DNA of 31,820 nucleotides from Acidobacteriaceae bacterium (GCA_003165855.1 PMXH01000143.1:35749-67568); one strand, 5' to 3'; counted from the stretch's first letter, positions 16,001-23,621 are shown. Notes: generated by a model from the sequence alone, not told the origin. Program-made: numbers and translations.

Positions 16001-16911
16001 GCGCCGGAGCTTGTGTGACTGCCCTGGCCCCGGGCGTAATGCAGTATCTCCAGTCGGTGGGCTACAGCACAGCTGGATTCAACGCCTCTTGCAATCCCGC
16101 CACTCTGGTCGGCTGCATTCCCTTCGGCGACATGGACGCCAATTACTCGAACGGCAGTTCCGTCTACCACGGCCTCAGCGCCAACATGCGCAAGCGCTTC
16201 GGCAGTCACTATGAATTTCTCGCGTCGTACACATGGTCGCACGCCATCGACGACTCGACTGATCTGCAATCTACCCTCACGCCGCAGGACAGCTATTATC
16301 CGGGCCGGGATCGCTCCAATTCACTGTTCGATCAGCGCCACCGCTTCGTATTCAGCGGCGTCTACCAGACCGGCAAACTGGGCGGCAATGGATTTGCCCG
16401 CAAATTCCTCAGCGACTGGACTATCGCTCCCCTGATCGACTTCAATTCTGGACGGCCCTTCAACATCATCACCGGTAATGGCGACAACGAGCAGGAATCG
16501 GCTCTCACCGGCCGCCCCAACACTTTCGTTAATCCCGCGTGTACCCTCAACGGAAATCAATCGGTCAGTTCGCGATTTTCTCCCACCGGCGTTTTCCAGG
16601 AACCTTGCTATCAGGGTTTTGCTCCCACTACTCCTTCGCAAGCGAGTTTTCCCTTCGTGAGCCTACTCTCGCTCGATGGCAACCTGGGCCGCAACGCGGG
16701 CACTACCCCCTGGACGGTGTTCGACGATCTGCGCGTGGCCAAGCGCGTCTATTTCGGCGAACGCTACAATCTTGAACTGATCGCCGACATGTTCAACATC
16801 GCCAACAAGTACAACGTGTCGGCGGTCAGTCCACTGTTCACCAACGCGGGACAGGCCACGGCCGCTTACGATCCGCGCCAGTTCCAGTTCGCGCTCAAAT
16901 TTCACTGGTAA
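13081..16911 (+). CDS. Oar-like TonB-dependent outer-membrane receptor
   Basis: A 1276-residue outer-membrane protein of the kind expanded in Acidobacteria. A signal peptide (about 1-32, ending CIAFSQ) is followed by a carboxypeptidase-regulatory-like beta-sandwich (about 38-120, GDLHVTVKDPKGSVVTNATV to LPPGTYTVSVESAGF). The plug domain (about 140-260) has RRIDNLPINGRNYINF, VNVDGADATDN and YGRASGGVVNIITRSGSNDFHG. The long beta-barrel ends in an aromatic residue, KFHW. Such proteins take up large carbohydrate or other ligands, or stabilise the envelope. The ATG at 13081 has AGGGGA ahead of it; an upstream in-frame start at 13030 would spoil the signal peptide. There is no SusD-like partner beside it, as is usual for this lineage. 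Confidence 0.95.
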   Translation: MNRMITIHSLKAFAVSTLVRLAFVLLLSCIAFSQGGVATGDLHVTVKDPKGSVVTNATVKVSDFAKGLERIATGDGQGGYSVRLLPPGTYTVSVESAGFGKAEAKDVSITVGGLVELPVALALATGKEVVEVSSQVELVETSRTSTTDTIGQRRIDNLPINGRNYINFTLTDSQVVRDNAPFLGAAPTSGLNMSGQRGRSNLVNVDGADATDNSTNGVRSTVSQEAVQEFQIITNGYAPEYGRASGGVVNIITRSGSNDFHGDIFGYLRNRNFQAVNPFSTVPNPAYTRVQAGAAFGGPIRKNKTYFYFSYEVTRRHETGFSEIGQGNFGLVPFDASPFFGAPAGTFGIQVTPEQSAFLSTPGLPLPLLQQYSILTGAVSGLAVNGSYPAAFGLLVGAPGGLPIPANGSNPLAQFITSCNSAAPLCNGLPTSFASLGSQAGNFPVFEGTSLYSLRLDHNFSSSNRLTLRANVSPSTTTGLEGSGEDQPFGQNAYSRTSEQTYRDVTGVLKDTWTIGNNRVNELTFQYARRGLSYFYNTQIPAGANPAVNIPGFGYFGREPYSYIQRVEQRYQFTDNFSWTIGRHETKFGVDFNYLPLTATFAVNYGGNYDFGSVSGAEVASLLGVSVPGLPGLSAVQAYGAGLPGDFDQGLGSPSDTFHNIPIGAFWQDSWRVSPTFTLNYGVRYDVEIPPSFKPVTALAEAGYNFLGLQKGIRTDKNNIQPRIGLAWDPKGDGKTVVRASYGMFYDHPLLGLYFLGDASDGSSSGQLAFPALGGCNGAGNPANLNAIPIFQGLVNNPACTPGPSALLPALGYLPNQQQFTSINFPNSLFLNQNYLTDGFPLFFQPFGYPQSKNFVFAYAQQANFSIERDLGKGFDFNLAYNFNGGRHLNRPINASAQRGDLLVANWQAAYSDPTSYATTGGPLGVGSGPSSQGFAPCGVNPNNGLPWVSAALMNFFRPSGLNASIANALTAAGAGACVTALAPGVMQYLQSVGYSTAGFNASCNPATLVGCIPFGDMDANYSNGSSVYHGLSANMRKRFGSHYEFLASYTWSHAIDDSTDLQSTLTPQDSYYPGRDRSNSLFDQRHRFVFSGVYQTGKLGGNGFARKFLSDWTIAPLIDFNSGRPFNIITGNGDNEQESALTGRPNTFVNPACTLNGNQSVSSRFSPTGVFQEPCYQGFAPTTPSQASFPFVSLLSLDGNLGRNAGTTPWTVFDDLRVAKRVYFGERYNLELIADMFNIANKYNVSAVSPLFTNAGQATAAYDPRQFQFALKFHW

Positions 16912-16925
16912 GTTTCAGAGCTTGA

Positions 16926-16973
16926 GCCACCATCGTCTGGATTCCGTGATCCCACGGAGTCCAGACCTGTGGC
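16926..16973. terminator. Long hairpin after the TonB-dependent receptor
   Basis: Inner stem of 14 bp with one T-G wobble (16935-16948 with 16953-16966, loop ATCC). An outer 5-bp stem, GCCAC with GTGGC (16926-16930 with 16969-16973), encloses it. No T-run follows, so it is a structural 3' end or a factor-dependent stop rather than a classical intrinsic terminator. Confidence 0.5.
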
Positions 16974-17011
16974 ACGGAACTTCAAAGCTCTTCATCGCGT
17001 AGACTCACAGC

Positions 17012-17941
17012 ATGTCCGACCAAGGCATCGTCCTCCCGGAGACAAGCACTCCGCCACCCGCCCCGAATACCGTCTTTCGTGGACCAAATGGCATTCGCGC
17101 CGGATGGCGCGTGCTGATCTTTCTAGCGATCATGGCCGGATTTTTCGTTCTCTTTGGCTTCGTGGTGCGAATCCTGCGTATTGGTCAGCTTCAGGCCGGC
17201 ATCTCCTCGATTACACCTTCGGGTTTGAGCGTTCTTGAAGGTAGTATCTTCGTCCTCACGGCTATCCCCGCCTTGATTATGGCCAGGATCGAGCACCGCA
17301 AGTTCGGTGGCTACGGCCTTCCAGCCAGATTCGCGTTCCGCCAGGACTTCTGGATCGGCACGCTTGTCGGCTTTCTCGCCATCAGCACCAGCTTGTTTGG
17401 AATTTTCGTCCTGCACGGATTTCGCCTGGCCGGCCTGGCGATTCACGGCAAGACGATCATCACCTCCATCGCGGCGTGGAGCGCGGCCTTTGTGGTGGTA
17501 GGCTTGGCCGAAGAATTCGCATTCCGCGGGTATCTTCAGTTCACCTTGACCACTGGCATAGGCTTCTGGCCGTCGGCAATTCTGATGTCGCTGTTGTTCG
17601 GTCTTGCCCATGCGGGCAACCCCGGCGAGAGCAAGTTCGGACTGCTTTCGGTGGTTTGCTTCGGCCTGCTGTTCTGCCTTTTCCTGCGCCGCACCGGCAA
17701 CCTCTGGTGGGCCGTAGGATTCCATGCAGGATGGGATTGGGGACAAACCTTCTTCTACGGCGTAGCCGATAGCGGCCTCGCTCCTTATCGCAACCTGTTC
17801 AACTCTAGCTTCAGCGGGCCGCGCTGGCTCACGGGTGGCAGCGTCGGTCCTGAAGCCAGCATTTTCACGCCGCTCACGCTGCTGCTTGTTGCTATCCTCT
17901 TCACCCGCTTCTATCGCGAGAATCGGTATTTGACAATTTAG
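17012..17941 (+). CDS. CPBP-family intramembrane metalloprotease (Rce1/Abi-like)
   Basis: A 309-residue membrane protease of the CAAX/CPBP family. After a Pro-rich cytosolic start there are about eight hydrophobic helices. The three signature motifs are present: EEFAFRG (E167, E168, R172), FGLAH with H200, and FHAGWDWGQ with H238. Catalytic Glu and His are therefore complete. Bacterial members process membrane or peptide substrates; some serve in bacteriocin maturation or self-immunity, but nothing here shows that. The stop lies inside the left arm of a 37-bp inverted repeat, which may form the transcript's end. Confidence 0.9.
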   Translation: MSDQGIVLPETSTPPPAPNTVFRGPNGIRAGWRVLIFLAIMAGFFVLFGFVVRILRIGQLQAGISSITPSGLSVLEGSIFVLTAIPALIMARIEHRKFGGYGLPARFAFRQDFWIGTLVGFLAISTSLFGIFVLHGFRLAGLAIHGKTIITSIAAWSAAFVVVGLAEEFAFRGYLQFTLTTGIGFWPSAILMSLLFGLAHAGNPGESKFGLLSVVCFGLLFCLFLRRTGNLWWAVGFHAGWDWGQTFFYGVADSGLAPYRNLFNSSFSGPRWLTGGSVGPEASIFTPLTLLLVAILFTRFYRENRYLTI

Positions 17942-18035
17942 TAATTGGGTAATTTTGTAATTGAGTAATTTGAAATCAGAAGTTGCGCGGGGTTTCTTAA
18001 ATTACTCAATTACAAAATTATCCAATTACTAAATT
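17935..18035. repeat. 37-bp near-perfect inverted repeat built of 8-bp GTAATTNN units
   Basis: Arms 17935-17971 and 17999-18035 differ at one position (a G-T wobble in RNA). They are separated by 27 bp. The left arm contains four tandem 8-bp units, GTAATTGG, GTAATTTT, GTAATTGA, GTAATTTG, and the right arm mirrors them. Its A+T richness contrasts with the surrounding DNA. It begins inside the last codons of the CPBP gene. Confidence 0.92.
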
Positions 18036-18094
18036 CCTTCCTGTTACACTTTCCCTTCACCCATCCTTGGCGCTTGCCCGGAGTTCACTCCTTC

Positions 18095-18754
18095 ATGTCC
18101 CAACCCTATACGCCCACACCGCGGACCCGTGTGGTCCGCGAAGCCGAGCGCGCTGTCTACGACCGCGAAGCCGCCTATCGCATTCTCGACGAAGGTTTTC
18201 TCTGTCACGTTGGCTTCGTCACCGACGGCCAGCCGTTCGTCATTCCCACTTCTTACGGACGCAAAGACGCGAGCCTCTACATTCACGGCTCCGCCGCCAG
18301 CCGCATGCTTCGCCAGATGAAGGACGGAGTCCCTATCTGCGTCACGGTCACGCTGCTCGATGGACTCGTGCTCGCGCGCTCCATCTTCAATCACTCCATG
18401 AATTACCGCTCGGTGGTGATCCTGGGAAAAGCGACCTTGGTGGATGATCCGAAGGAAAAGCTCGAAGCCTTGCGCCTGCTTTCCGAGCACATTCTCCCCG
18501 GCCGTTGGTCCGACTCCCGGCAGCCCAACGAGCGCGAACTCAAGGCGACGTCCGTTCTGCGCCTGCCGATTGAAGAATTCTCGGCCAAGGTGCGTCAAGG
18601 GCCTGTCGTCGACGATGAGGAAGATTATTCGTTCCCTACCTGGGCGGGAGTCGTGCCGCTGGAGGTGAAAACGGGGGAACCGATTGACGATGCGCGGCTG
18701 TTGCCGGGGCAGAGCGTGCCAGCGTACGCACGGCACTATTCGCGGGGAAAATGA
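18095..18754 (+). CDS. Pyridoxamine 5'-phosphate oxidase-like flavin split-barrel protein
   Basis: A 219-residue protein of the FMN-binding split-barrel group (PPOX-like, as in NimA-type proteins). Typical blocks are AYRILDEGFLCHVGFVTDGQPFVIPTSYGR near the start, LYIHGSAASRMLRQM, the Arg-rich RSIFNHSMNYRSVVILGKA, and the late PLEV region. It probably binds a flavin, haem or F420-type cofactor; true PNP oxidase residues are not evident. I start at the ATG at 18095; an in-frame TTG at 18074 adds seven residues. It is followed by an antitoxin-like gene after 62 bp. Confidence 0.85.
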   Translation: MSQPYTPTPRTRVVREAERAVYDREAAYRILDEGFLCHVGFVTDGQPFVIPTSYGRKDASLYIHGSAASRMLRQMKDGVPICVTVTLLDGLVLARSIFNHSMNYRSVVILGKATLVDDPKEKLEALRLLSEHILPGRWSDSRQPNERELKATSVLRLPIEEFSAKVRQGPVVDDEEDYSFPTWAGVVPLEVKTGEPIDDARLLPGQSVPAYARHYSRGK

Positions 18755-18775
18755 GCCAATTCTCATGCAAGCGTT

Positions 18776-18797
18776 GGTAAGGTGAGATAACCTTGCC
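18776..18797. promoter_or_regulatory. Inverted repeat ahead of AbrB-type gene
   Basis: GGTAAGGT-N6-ACCTTGCC, one wobble mismatch, ending 19 bp before the ATG at 18817. The position suits autoregulation by the encoded AbrB/VapB-type protein. Confidence 0.4.
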
Positions 18798-18816
18798 TGA
18801 GGAGCATCGGTAGGAA

Positions 18817-19068
18817 ATGGGTTACTTCAGCACAATCAGCAGCAAGGGCCGGCTTACGGTTCCCCCGGAGATACGTAAGCGCATTGGACTGAAACCCGGC
18901 GACCGCGTCGAGTTTGTCGCAGAAGAAAGTCAGATCGTGATCCGGCCTGCACGCCCGGAAGCCAACCCCTTCGCAAAGTTCATTGGAATTGCTGGCCCGT
19001 TCCCCGGCGGGGAAGAGGGAATAAAAGCCTGGATTGACGATATGCGGAGCGACAAAGATTACGAATGA
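18817..19068 (+). CDS. AbrB/MazE/VapB-type DNA-binding protein, orphan antitoxin-like
   Basis: An 83-residue protein. The N-terminal swapped-hairpin domain (about 1-48) is clear: STISSKGRLTVPPEIRKRIGLKPGDRVEF, then VIRPA. The C-terminal tail (GGEEGIKAWIDDMRSDKDYE) resembles toxin-binding tails of VapB antitoxins. No PIN or MazF toxin follows: the next gene is on the other strand 15 bp away. It may be an orphan antitoxin, or act as a plain regulator. An inverted repeat just upstream would fit autoregulation. Confidence 0.88.
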   Translation: MGYFSTISSKGRLTVPPEIRKRIGLKPGDRVEFVAEESQIVIRPARPEANPFAKFIGIAGPFPGGEEGIKAWIDDMRSDKDYE

Positions 19069-19083
19069 GCCAGGCCGGATGCC

Positions 19084-20052
19084 TTACGGGATCAGCAGCA
19101 GCTTCCCCGTCGTCTTCCGCCCTTCCAAATCCCGATGCGCCTGCTGCGCCTCCGCCAGTCCGTAAGTATGCTCGATGCGCAGCTTAAGCTTCCCCGCGGC
19201 GATCATGCCAAACACAGCGCCTGACCGCGCCTCCAGTTCTTCCCGCGTCGAGATGTAATTTCCCAGCGAGGGCCTAGTCAGAAAGATAGATCCCTTCTGC
19301 GTCAGGACGATTGGATCAAATGGCGGCACCGCCCCGCTCGACCCTCCGAACAGCACCATCATTCCGCGCGGCCGCAGGATGTTCAGTCCCTTCTCGAAGG
19401 TGGTCTTCCCCACCGAGTCATAGACCACATCCACGCCTTTGCCGCCAGTGATCCGCTTGGTTTCCGCCTCAAAGTCGGCTTGCGTGTAGAGGATCACCTC
19501 ATGCGCTCCCGCCCCGCGCGCCAGCTTCGCCTTCTCCTCCGTGGAAACCGTGGCAATCACGCGCGCACCGATATTGTGCGCCATCTGCACCAAGAGCAGC
19601 CCCACTCCGCCGGCTGCCGCATGGACCAGCGCCGTCTCGCCCTTCTTTAACGGATACGCATCGTGCGACAGATAATGTGCCGTCATGCCCTGCAACATCG
19701 CCGCCGCGGCCTGCTGATCGCTCACCCCTTGCGGAATCAGCACCAACCGGTCCGCTGGCACCGCGGCATACTCCGCATAGGCGCCCTGCAAACCGGTCCA
19801 GGCCACGCGATCCCCCACCTTGACTGACTTTACTTCCGCGCCGACAGCGGTCACCGCGCCCGCGCCCTCCTGCCCTAGAACAAACGGAAGCGGCGATTTG
19901 TACCGCCCCTCGCGAAAGTAAACATCAATAAAGTTCACGCCTGAGGCAGCCAGCTTCACCACCGCCTCATTTGCCTTCGGCTTCGGTACCGGCAACTCCA
20001 CCACTTCCATCGCTTCCGGTCCGCCCACTTGCTTGACTTGAATGGCTTTCAT
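19084..20052 (-). CDS. NADPH:quinone oxidoreductase (zeta-crystallin-type MDR)
   Basis: A 322-residue zinc-free medium-chain dehydrogenase/reductase of the quinone oxidoreductase group, which reduces quinones or enones with NADPH in the cytosol. The GroES-like domain has VKLAASGVNFIDVYFREGRY and LGQEGAGAVTAVG. The cofactor fold has VHAAAGGVGLLLVQMA and GARVIATVSTEEKA, and GKGVDVVYDSVGK follows. The structural and catalytic zinc ligands are absent. I start at the ATG at 20052 (MKAIQVKQVGGPEAM), the usual family beginning, rather than six codons upstream. It is a stand-alone gene. Confidence 0.93.
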   Translation of the reverse strand: MKAIQVKQVGGPEAMEVVELPVPKPKANEAVVKLAASGVNFIDVYFREGRYKSPLPFVLGQEGAGAVTAVGAEVKSVKVGDRVAWTGLQGAYAEYAAVPADRLVLIPQGVSDQQAAAAMLQGMTAHYLSHDAYPLKKGETALVHAAAGGVGLLLVQMAHNIGARVIATVSTEEKAKLARGAGAHEVILYTQADFEAETKRITGGKGVDVVYDSVGKTTFEKGLNILRPRGMMVLFGGSSGAVPPFDPIVLTQKGSIFLTRPSLGNYISTREELEARSGAVFGMIAAGKLKLRIEHTYGLAEAQQAHRDLEGRKTTGKLLLIP

Positions 20053-20206
20053 GCTTTCTTGGATTCTCATCTCTGAACAAAAGATTCCGGGCTGGCAATT
20101 CTACTTCTCAGTTCCTGGCAGAGTCCTCTACTGTTTCTGAGGACGGGGAACGTGGAACTGCGAACTCTTCTGTTACACTGTCCCGTCCGCGCCAGGAGCC
20201 CCCATC

Positions 20207-20665
20207 ATGGCTGAAAAGAAGCCCCAGACCTTCGCCAACCACACGCGCCTTGATCCGTGGTTTCACTTCTTTCTGCTGCCTGTCTTCGGGCTGCTCCTGA
20301 TCCTGTCCATTATTCATTTCATAGCTCATGTCACAGAGGGGGGACTCCGGGATCAAGTCCACGCCGTTTTGCTGATCCTGCTGGCGGTGGCCTTCCTGGT
20401 GGCCGTCTTCAAGATTCGCCTTTACTCACTTAAAGTGCAAGACCGCGTGATTCGCCTGGAAGAGCGCCTGCGGCTGACTTCCCTTTTGCCCGAGCCTTTG
20501 CGCTCTCGTATTCCGGAACTGACTGAGGGACAGCTCGTCGCATTGCGCTTTGCCTCGGATGCGGAACTGCCCAAACTGGTCGAGCGCGCGCTTTCTGAAA
20601 AGTTGTCCCCGGCGGATATCAAGAAAGCGATCCAGAGCTGGCGTCCAGATTACTGGCGTGTCTGA
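20207..20665 (+). CDS. DUF6526-like two-helix membrane protein
   Basis: A 152-residue protein resembling the DUF6526 family, known mainly from Acidobacteria and Bacteroidetes. It starts MAEKKPQTFANHTRLDPWFHFF, has two hydrophobic helices (about 20-42 and 52-70) and then a soluble domain with RLEERLRL, a run of charged helices and the ending WRPDYWRV. Function is unknown. AGGAG lies eight bases before the ATG. Nothing nearby suggests a partner. Confidence 0.8.
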   Translation: MAEKKPQTFANHTRLDPWFHFFLLPVFGLLLILSIIHFIAHVTEGGLRDQVHAVLLILLAVAFLVAVFKIRLYSLKVQDRVIRLEERLRLTSLLPEPLRSRIPELTEGQLVALRFASDAELPKLVERALSEKLSPADIKKAIQSWRPDYWRV

Positions 20666-20973
20666 CTAAGCCGTCGGACTGGAACTTGGGCCTAGCAATG
20701 AGTGGTGTGCTTGCCGCTTCTGCCACGCCCCTCGTCTTGGTCACGAACTGTGCGGCTGATTCTCCCGTTTTCGAAGGCAAAACCCCGGTGCAAACCTTTT
20801 GCCTTGCTTCTGTCGTCTGAGGAGTCAGCCCGTAGGTACCCATTCGGTGCGATGCCGAAGGTAACCGCTGCGGCTCCCTTTCGGCGTTGACCGCAGGCAG
20901 ACCGGGAGGTACGATTTTGATAGAATCCAGCAGGCTTTAAGATCCGGGAGCAATCCGTATCTCATAGAGAAAT
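20666..20973 (+). other. Intergenic region and structured leader ahead of lytic transglycosylase
   Basis: No gene is supported in these 308 bp. Two hairpins are clear on the + strand. One is a perfect 9-bp stem AAGGCAAAA/TTTTGCCTT (20774-20782 with 20797-20805) with a 14-base loop. The other is GCCGAA/TTCGGC (20854-20859 with 20880-20885), extendable by a wobble. The density of stems suggests a leader RNA. I could not match it to a riboswitch class; parts recall cobalamin-type segments but the conserved core order is missing. Confidence 0.4.
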
Positions 20974-22983
20974 ATGCGAGTTGCAAAACTCCAAGTGCGA
21001 ATCGCGATGCTGGCCATCCTGGCCTTGGCTGGCTCTTCGTGCCAGACGGCCCAAAAGCCGGTTTCCTTGCTGCCCGCGAGTACCGCCCCAGCTTTGACCA
21101 GGGCGACTGCTCCTGTGGCAGCGCCGCACCAAAGCCTGCCGGCTACGGCCCAGGCAACTACATCAAGCCAGCAGGCCCGAGCTCAAGTCCCGGCAGAGGC
21201 GAAGCCGGAATCTCCATCCTCCGCGCCTGCTCCCGACCCGGTAGGCGATCTAATCACCAAGGTGGAAACGGACTTTCAAGCAGGATTGGACGCCTACCAG
21301 GCTGGCCAGACCGACACCGCCAAGCAGGATTTCGACCGCGCCTTTAACGCCTTGCTGGAGAGCAACCTCGATATCCGCTCCGACAATCGTCTCGAAAAGG
21401 AGTTCGACCGTATCGTGGAGGGCGTCAACCATCTGGAGCTGGGTAGCTTAGCTTCCGACTCCGAAGCACAGAAGTCCGAGCCCGCCCCCATCGATGAAAC
21501 CAACGGCATCACGCCAGCCGCCGACCCCAACGTGAAGGCCAAGGCCCAAGCTGAGATCAAGTCGACCCACTCCGACCTACCGCTCATGATGACCGATCAG
21601 GTCGCAGGATATATCAGCTACTTCTCCAACCGTGGACGCGGCAGTTTCGAGCACGCCTTCGCCCGCTCCGGCCGCTATCACGACATGATGGTTTCGATTC
21701 TGAAGGAAGAAGGTGTTCCCCAGGATCTCATCTACCTGGCCCAAGCCGAATCCGGGTTCCAGCCGCTGGCCGTCTCTCGCGCCGGGGCTCGCGGCATTTG
21801 GCAATTCATGGGCAGCCGGGGTCGGGGTTATGGCCTGCAGCGCAGCCTGTGGGTGGACGATCGCCAGGATCCCGAAAAATCTACTCGCGCCGCCGCCCAC
21901 CATCTAAAAGATCTTTATAAGCAGTTCGGCGACTGGTATCTCGCCATGGCCGCCTATAACTCCGGCCCCGGCACGGTGCAGGCCGCAGTCCGGCGCACTG
22001 GTTACGCCGACTTCTGGGAGCTCTACCGTCGCAACGTTCTCCCCAAGGAAACTCGCAACTACGTTCCCATCATCCTGGCCGTGACCATCATGACCAAGAA
22101 CCTGTCGCACTACGGGTTTGATGACGTCTCGATGGACGAACCAACCGCCTTTGATACGGTCACCGTCAATTACCCCGTGGATTTGCGCCTCGTGGCCGAC
22201 TGCGTGGACGCGACTCCCGCGCAGTTGCAGCAATTGAATCCCAGTCTGCTCCGCCTAAGCACTCCGAAAGAAGGCAGGTTCGAACTCCATCTGCCGGTCG
22301 GAACCAAAGAGCAATATCAAACAGCCATCGCTGCCATCCCGGCCGGTATGCGCCTGTGGTGGCGCTACCCCACCGTTCACTCCAACGACACGCTGGCTTC
22401 GCTGGCTCGCAACTACCACACCACCGCGAAGTCGATCGTCGAAGCCAACCATCTCGATGGCGTGGAACTCCAAGCCGACACCAAGGTGATCATCCCGGTC
22501 GCACCCGGCAAGCATCCGCTCAGCGATACGGCCACTTACGCCCGCCGCATCACGCGCTACAAAGTCCGCAAGGGAGATACGGTCCAGACCGTCGCCGAGA
22601 ATTTTGGCGTGCCCGCTCTGATGGTCCGCCGCTGGAACGGCCTGCGCGGCGACAGCCTGCGCGGAAGAACCGTCCTCGCCCTGCACCTGCCGGTTACGCC
22701 CAGCAGCGAATCAGCCTCAACCACTACCCCCAAGCCAGCCCGCCACAGCAAGACCGCGCCGACCGCCAGCACCAAGGTTTCTGCTCGTAAGGCGGCCAAA
22801 TCCGAAGAAGAAGCAGATAGCTCGCCGCAGCCTAGCGTGCTCCACCACACGGTGAAGTCCGGCGAGACTCTCTACTCCATTGCAACCACTTACAAAACGA
22901 CGGTCGACGCCCTCAAGCGCAACAATGGCAACGTCGCCGTCCTCCGCCCCGGGATGATCCTCGTCGTGCAGCAAAGCCGCTAG
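20974..22983 (+). CDS. mltD: LysM-containing lytic transglycosylase lipoprotein (MltD-like)
   Basis: A 669-residue murein hydrolase that cleaves the MurNAc-GlcNAc bond to give 1,6-anhydro ends, probably at the periplasmic face of a membrane. The signal ends in a lipobox-like LAGSSC (Cys23). Residues 30-95 form an Ala/Pro-rich linker, followed by a tetratricopeptide-like helix pair (about 95-155). The SLT domain (about 210-380) has catalytic E259 in AQAESGFQP, then ARGIWQFM and AAYNSGPGTVQ. Three LysM motifs follow at about 466-509, 527-571 and 622-669, separated by Thr/Lys-rich linkers. It is a stand-alone gene with a possibly structured leader. Confidence 0.94.
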   Translation: MRVAKLQVRIAMLAILALAGSSCQTAQKPVSLLPASTAPALTRATAPVAAPHQSLPATAQATTSSQQARAQVPAEAKPESPSSAPAPDPVGDLITKVETDFQAGLDAYQAGQTDTAKQDFDRAFNALLESNLDIRSDNRLEKEFDRIVEGVNHLELGSLASDSEAQKSEPAPIDETNGITPAADPNVKAKAQAEIKSTHSDLPLMMTDQVAGYISYFSNRGRGSFEHAFARSGRYHDMMVSILKEEGVPQDLIYLAQAESGFQPLAVSRAGARGIWQFMGSRGRGYGLQRSLWVDDRQDPEKSTRAAAHHLKDLYKQFGDWYLAMAAYNSGPGTVQAAVRRTGYADFWELYRRNVLPKETRNYVPIILAVTIMTKNLSHYGFDDVSMDEPTAFDTVTVNYPVDLRLVADCVDATPAQLQQLNPSLLRLSTPKEGRFELHLPVGTKEQYQTAIAAIPAGMRLWWRYPTVHSNDTLASLARNYHTTAKSIVEANHLDGVELQADTKVIIPVAPGKHPLSDTATYARRITRYKVRKGDTVQTVAENFGVPALMVRRWNGLRGDSLRGRTVLALHLPVTPSSESASTTTPKPARHSKTAPTASTKVSARKAAKSEEEADSSPQPSVLHHTVKSGETLYSIATTYKTTVDALKRNNGNVAVLRPGMILVVQQSR

Positions 22984-23150
22984 AGCACTGGCCCAAAGCC
23001 TTCTCAACTCCTCAACCCTGACATTCCCAAAATGCTCCGCCACTGCGAACAAACGACCTTTCCGTTCGACACTCCACCAGACTCGGGACTACAATTGCCC
23101 CCGTACTACCAATCCCGCTACACCATCTCTATTTCCTTCAAGGAGGCGCT

Positions 23151-23453
23151 GTGAGAATTTCCAAATCGCTAATCCTGCTTCTCGTCATCGCGTTGTCCGC
23201 ATCTCTCGCCCTGCCAGCTTTCGCTCAGGACGGAGGTGCCACCTTCAAAGCCAAGTGTGCCGGCTGTCATGGCCCCGAAGGCCAGGGCAAGGTCGGTCCC
23301 GCTCTGAAGGGCACCAGCCTCACCGCCGATCAGATCGCCGACCTGCTCACCAAGGGTGACGACGCCAAGAAAGCACCGCACAAGAAAGCCTTCTCTTCGC
23401 TTTCCGCCGACGATGCCAAGGCGGTGGCTGCGTTCGTCAAGAACCTCAAGTAA
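23151..23453 (+). CDS. Secreted monohaem class I cytochrome c without a Met ligand
   Basis: A 100-residue periplasmic electron carrier. A signal peptide (1-26, cut after LPAFAQ or near it) precedes the haem site CAGCH (C36, C39, H40) and the usual GKVGPALKG loop. The mature protein has no methionine, so the normal sixth ligand is missing; H77 in KAPHKKAF stands where the Met loop should be. The haem may be bis-His or five-coordinate. The GTG start has a strong AAGGAGG four bases before it, and an intrinsic terminator follows. It is a single-gene unit; the partner oxidase or reductase is not in the window. Confidence 0.92.
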   Translation: MRISKSLILLLVIALSASLALPAFAQDGGATFKAKCAGCHGPEGQGKVGPALKGTSLTADQIADLLTKGDDAKKAPHKKAFSSLSADDAKAVAAFVKNLK

Positions 23454-23480
23454 ACTCACAGTTTCAAAAGGACACCTTCC

Positions 23481-23508
23481 GGCGCGCCCCACGGGGAGCG
23501 CCTTTTTT
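23481..23508 (+). terminator. Intrinsic terminator after cytochrome c gene
   Basis: G+C-rich stem GGCGCGCCCC with GGGGAGCGCC (one mismatch, very short loop) followed by six T. It starts 28 bp after the stop codon. Confidence 0.9.
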
Positions 23509-23590
23509 GTGCGGGGATCTGTCGAATCTTCTTCCCTTCCGCCGCCTCGTTGTGATAACAGGATAGTCGGGCTGGATGTGACCACGGTCC

Positions 23591-23621
23591 TTGCGGTCCG
23601 CACCAAACGTCGTGCTATAAT
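23591..23621 (+). promoter_or_regulatory. Candidate promoter of histone-H1-like gene
   Basis: Consensus -10 TATAAT at 23616-23621, with TTGCGG at 23591-23596 (19-bp spacer, a little long). It lies about 110 bp ahead of the ATG at 23730. Confidence 0.45.

Noticed and set aside
15205..16269. 354-codon frame antisense to the TonB-dependent receptor
   Set aside because: A codon-bias shadow: Val/Gly/Ala-rich, no motif, no promoter, inside a strongly supported gene.
20702..20890. 62-codon + strand frame in the transglycosylase leader
   Set aside because: No ribosome site, no protein-like pattern, and it overlaps stable hairpins.
20774..20910. Cobalamin riboswitch
   Set aside because: Single segments resemble the conserved core (CGGTGC...CCG, CAGG-AGACC) but the order and spacing of the elements do not fit.
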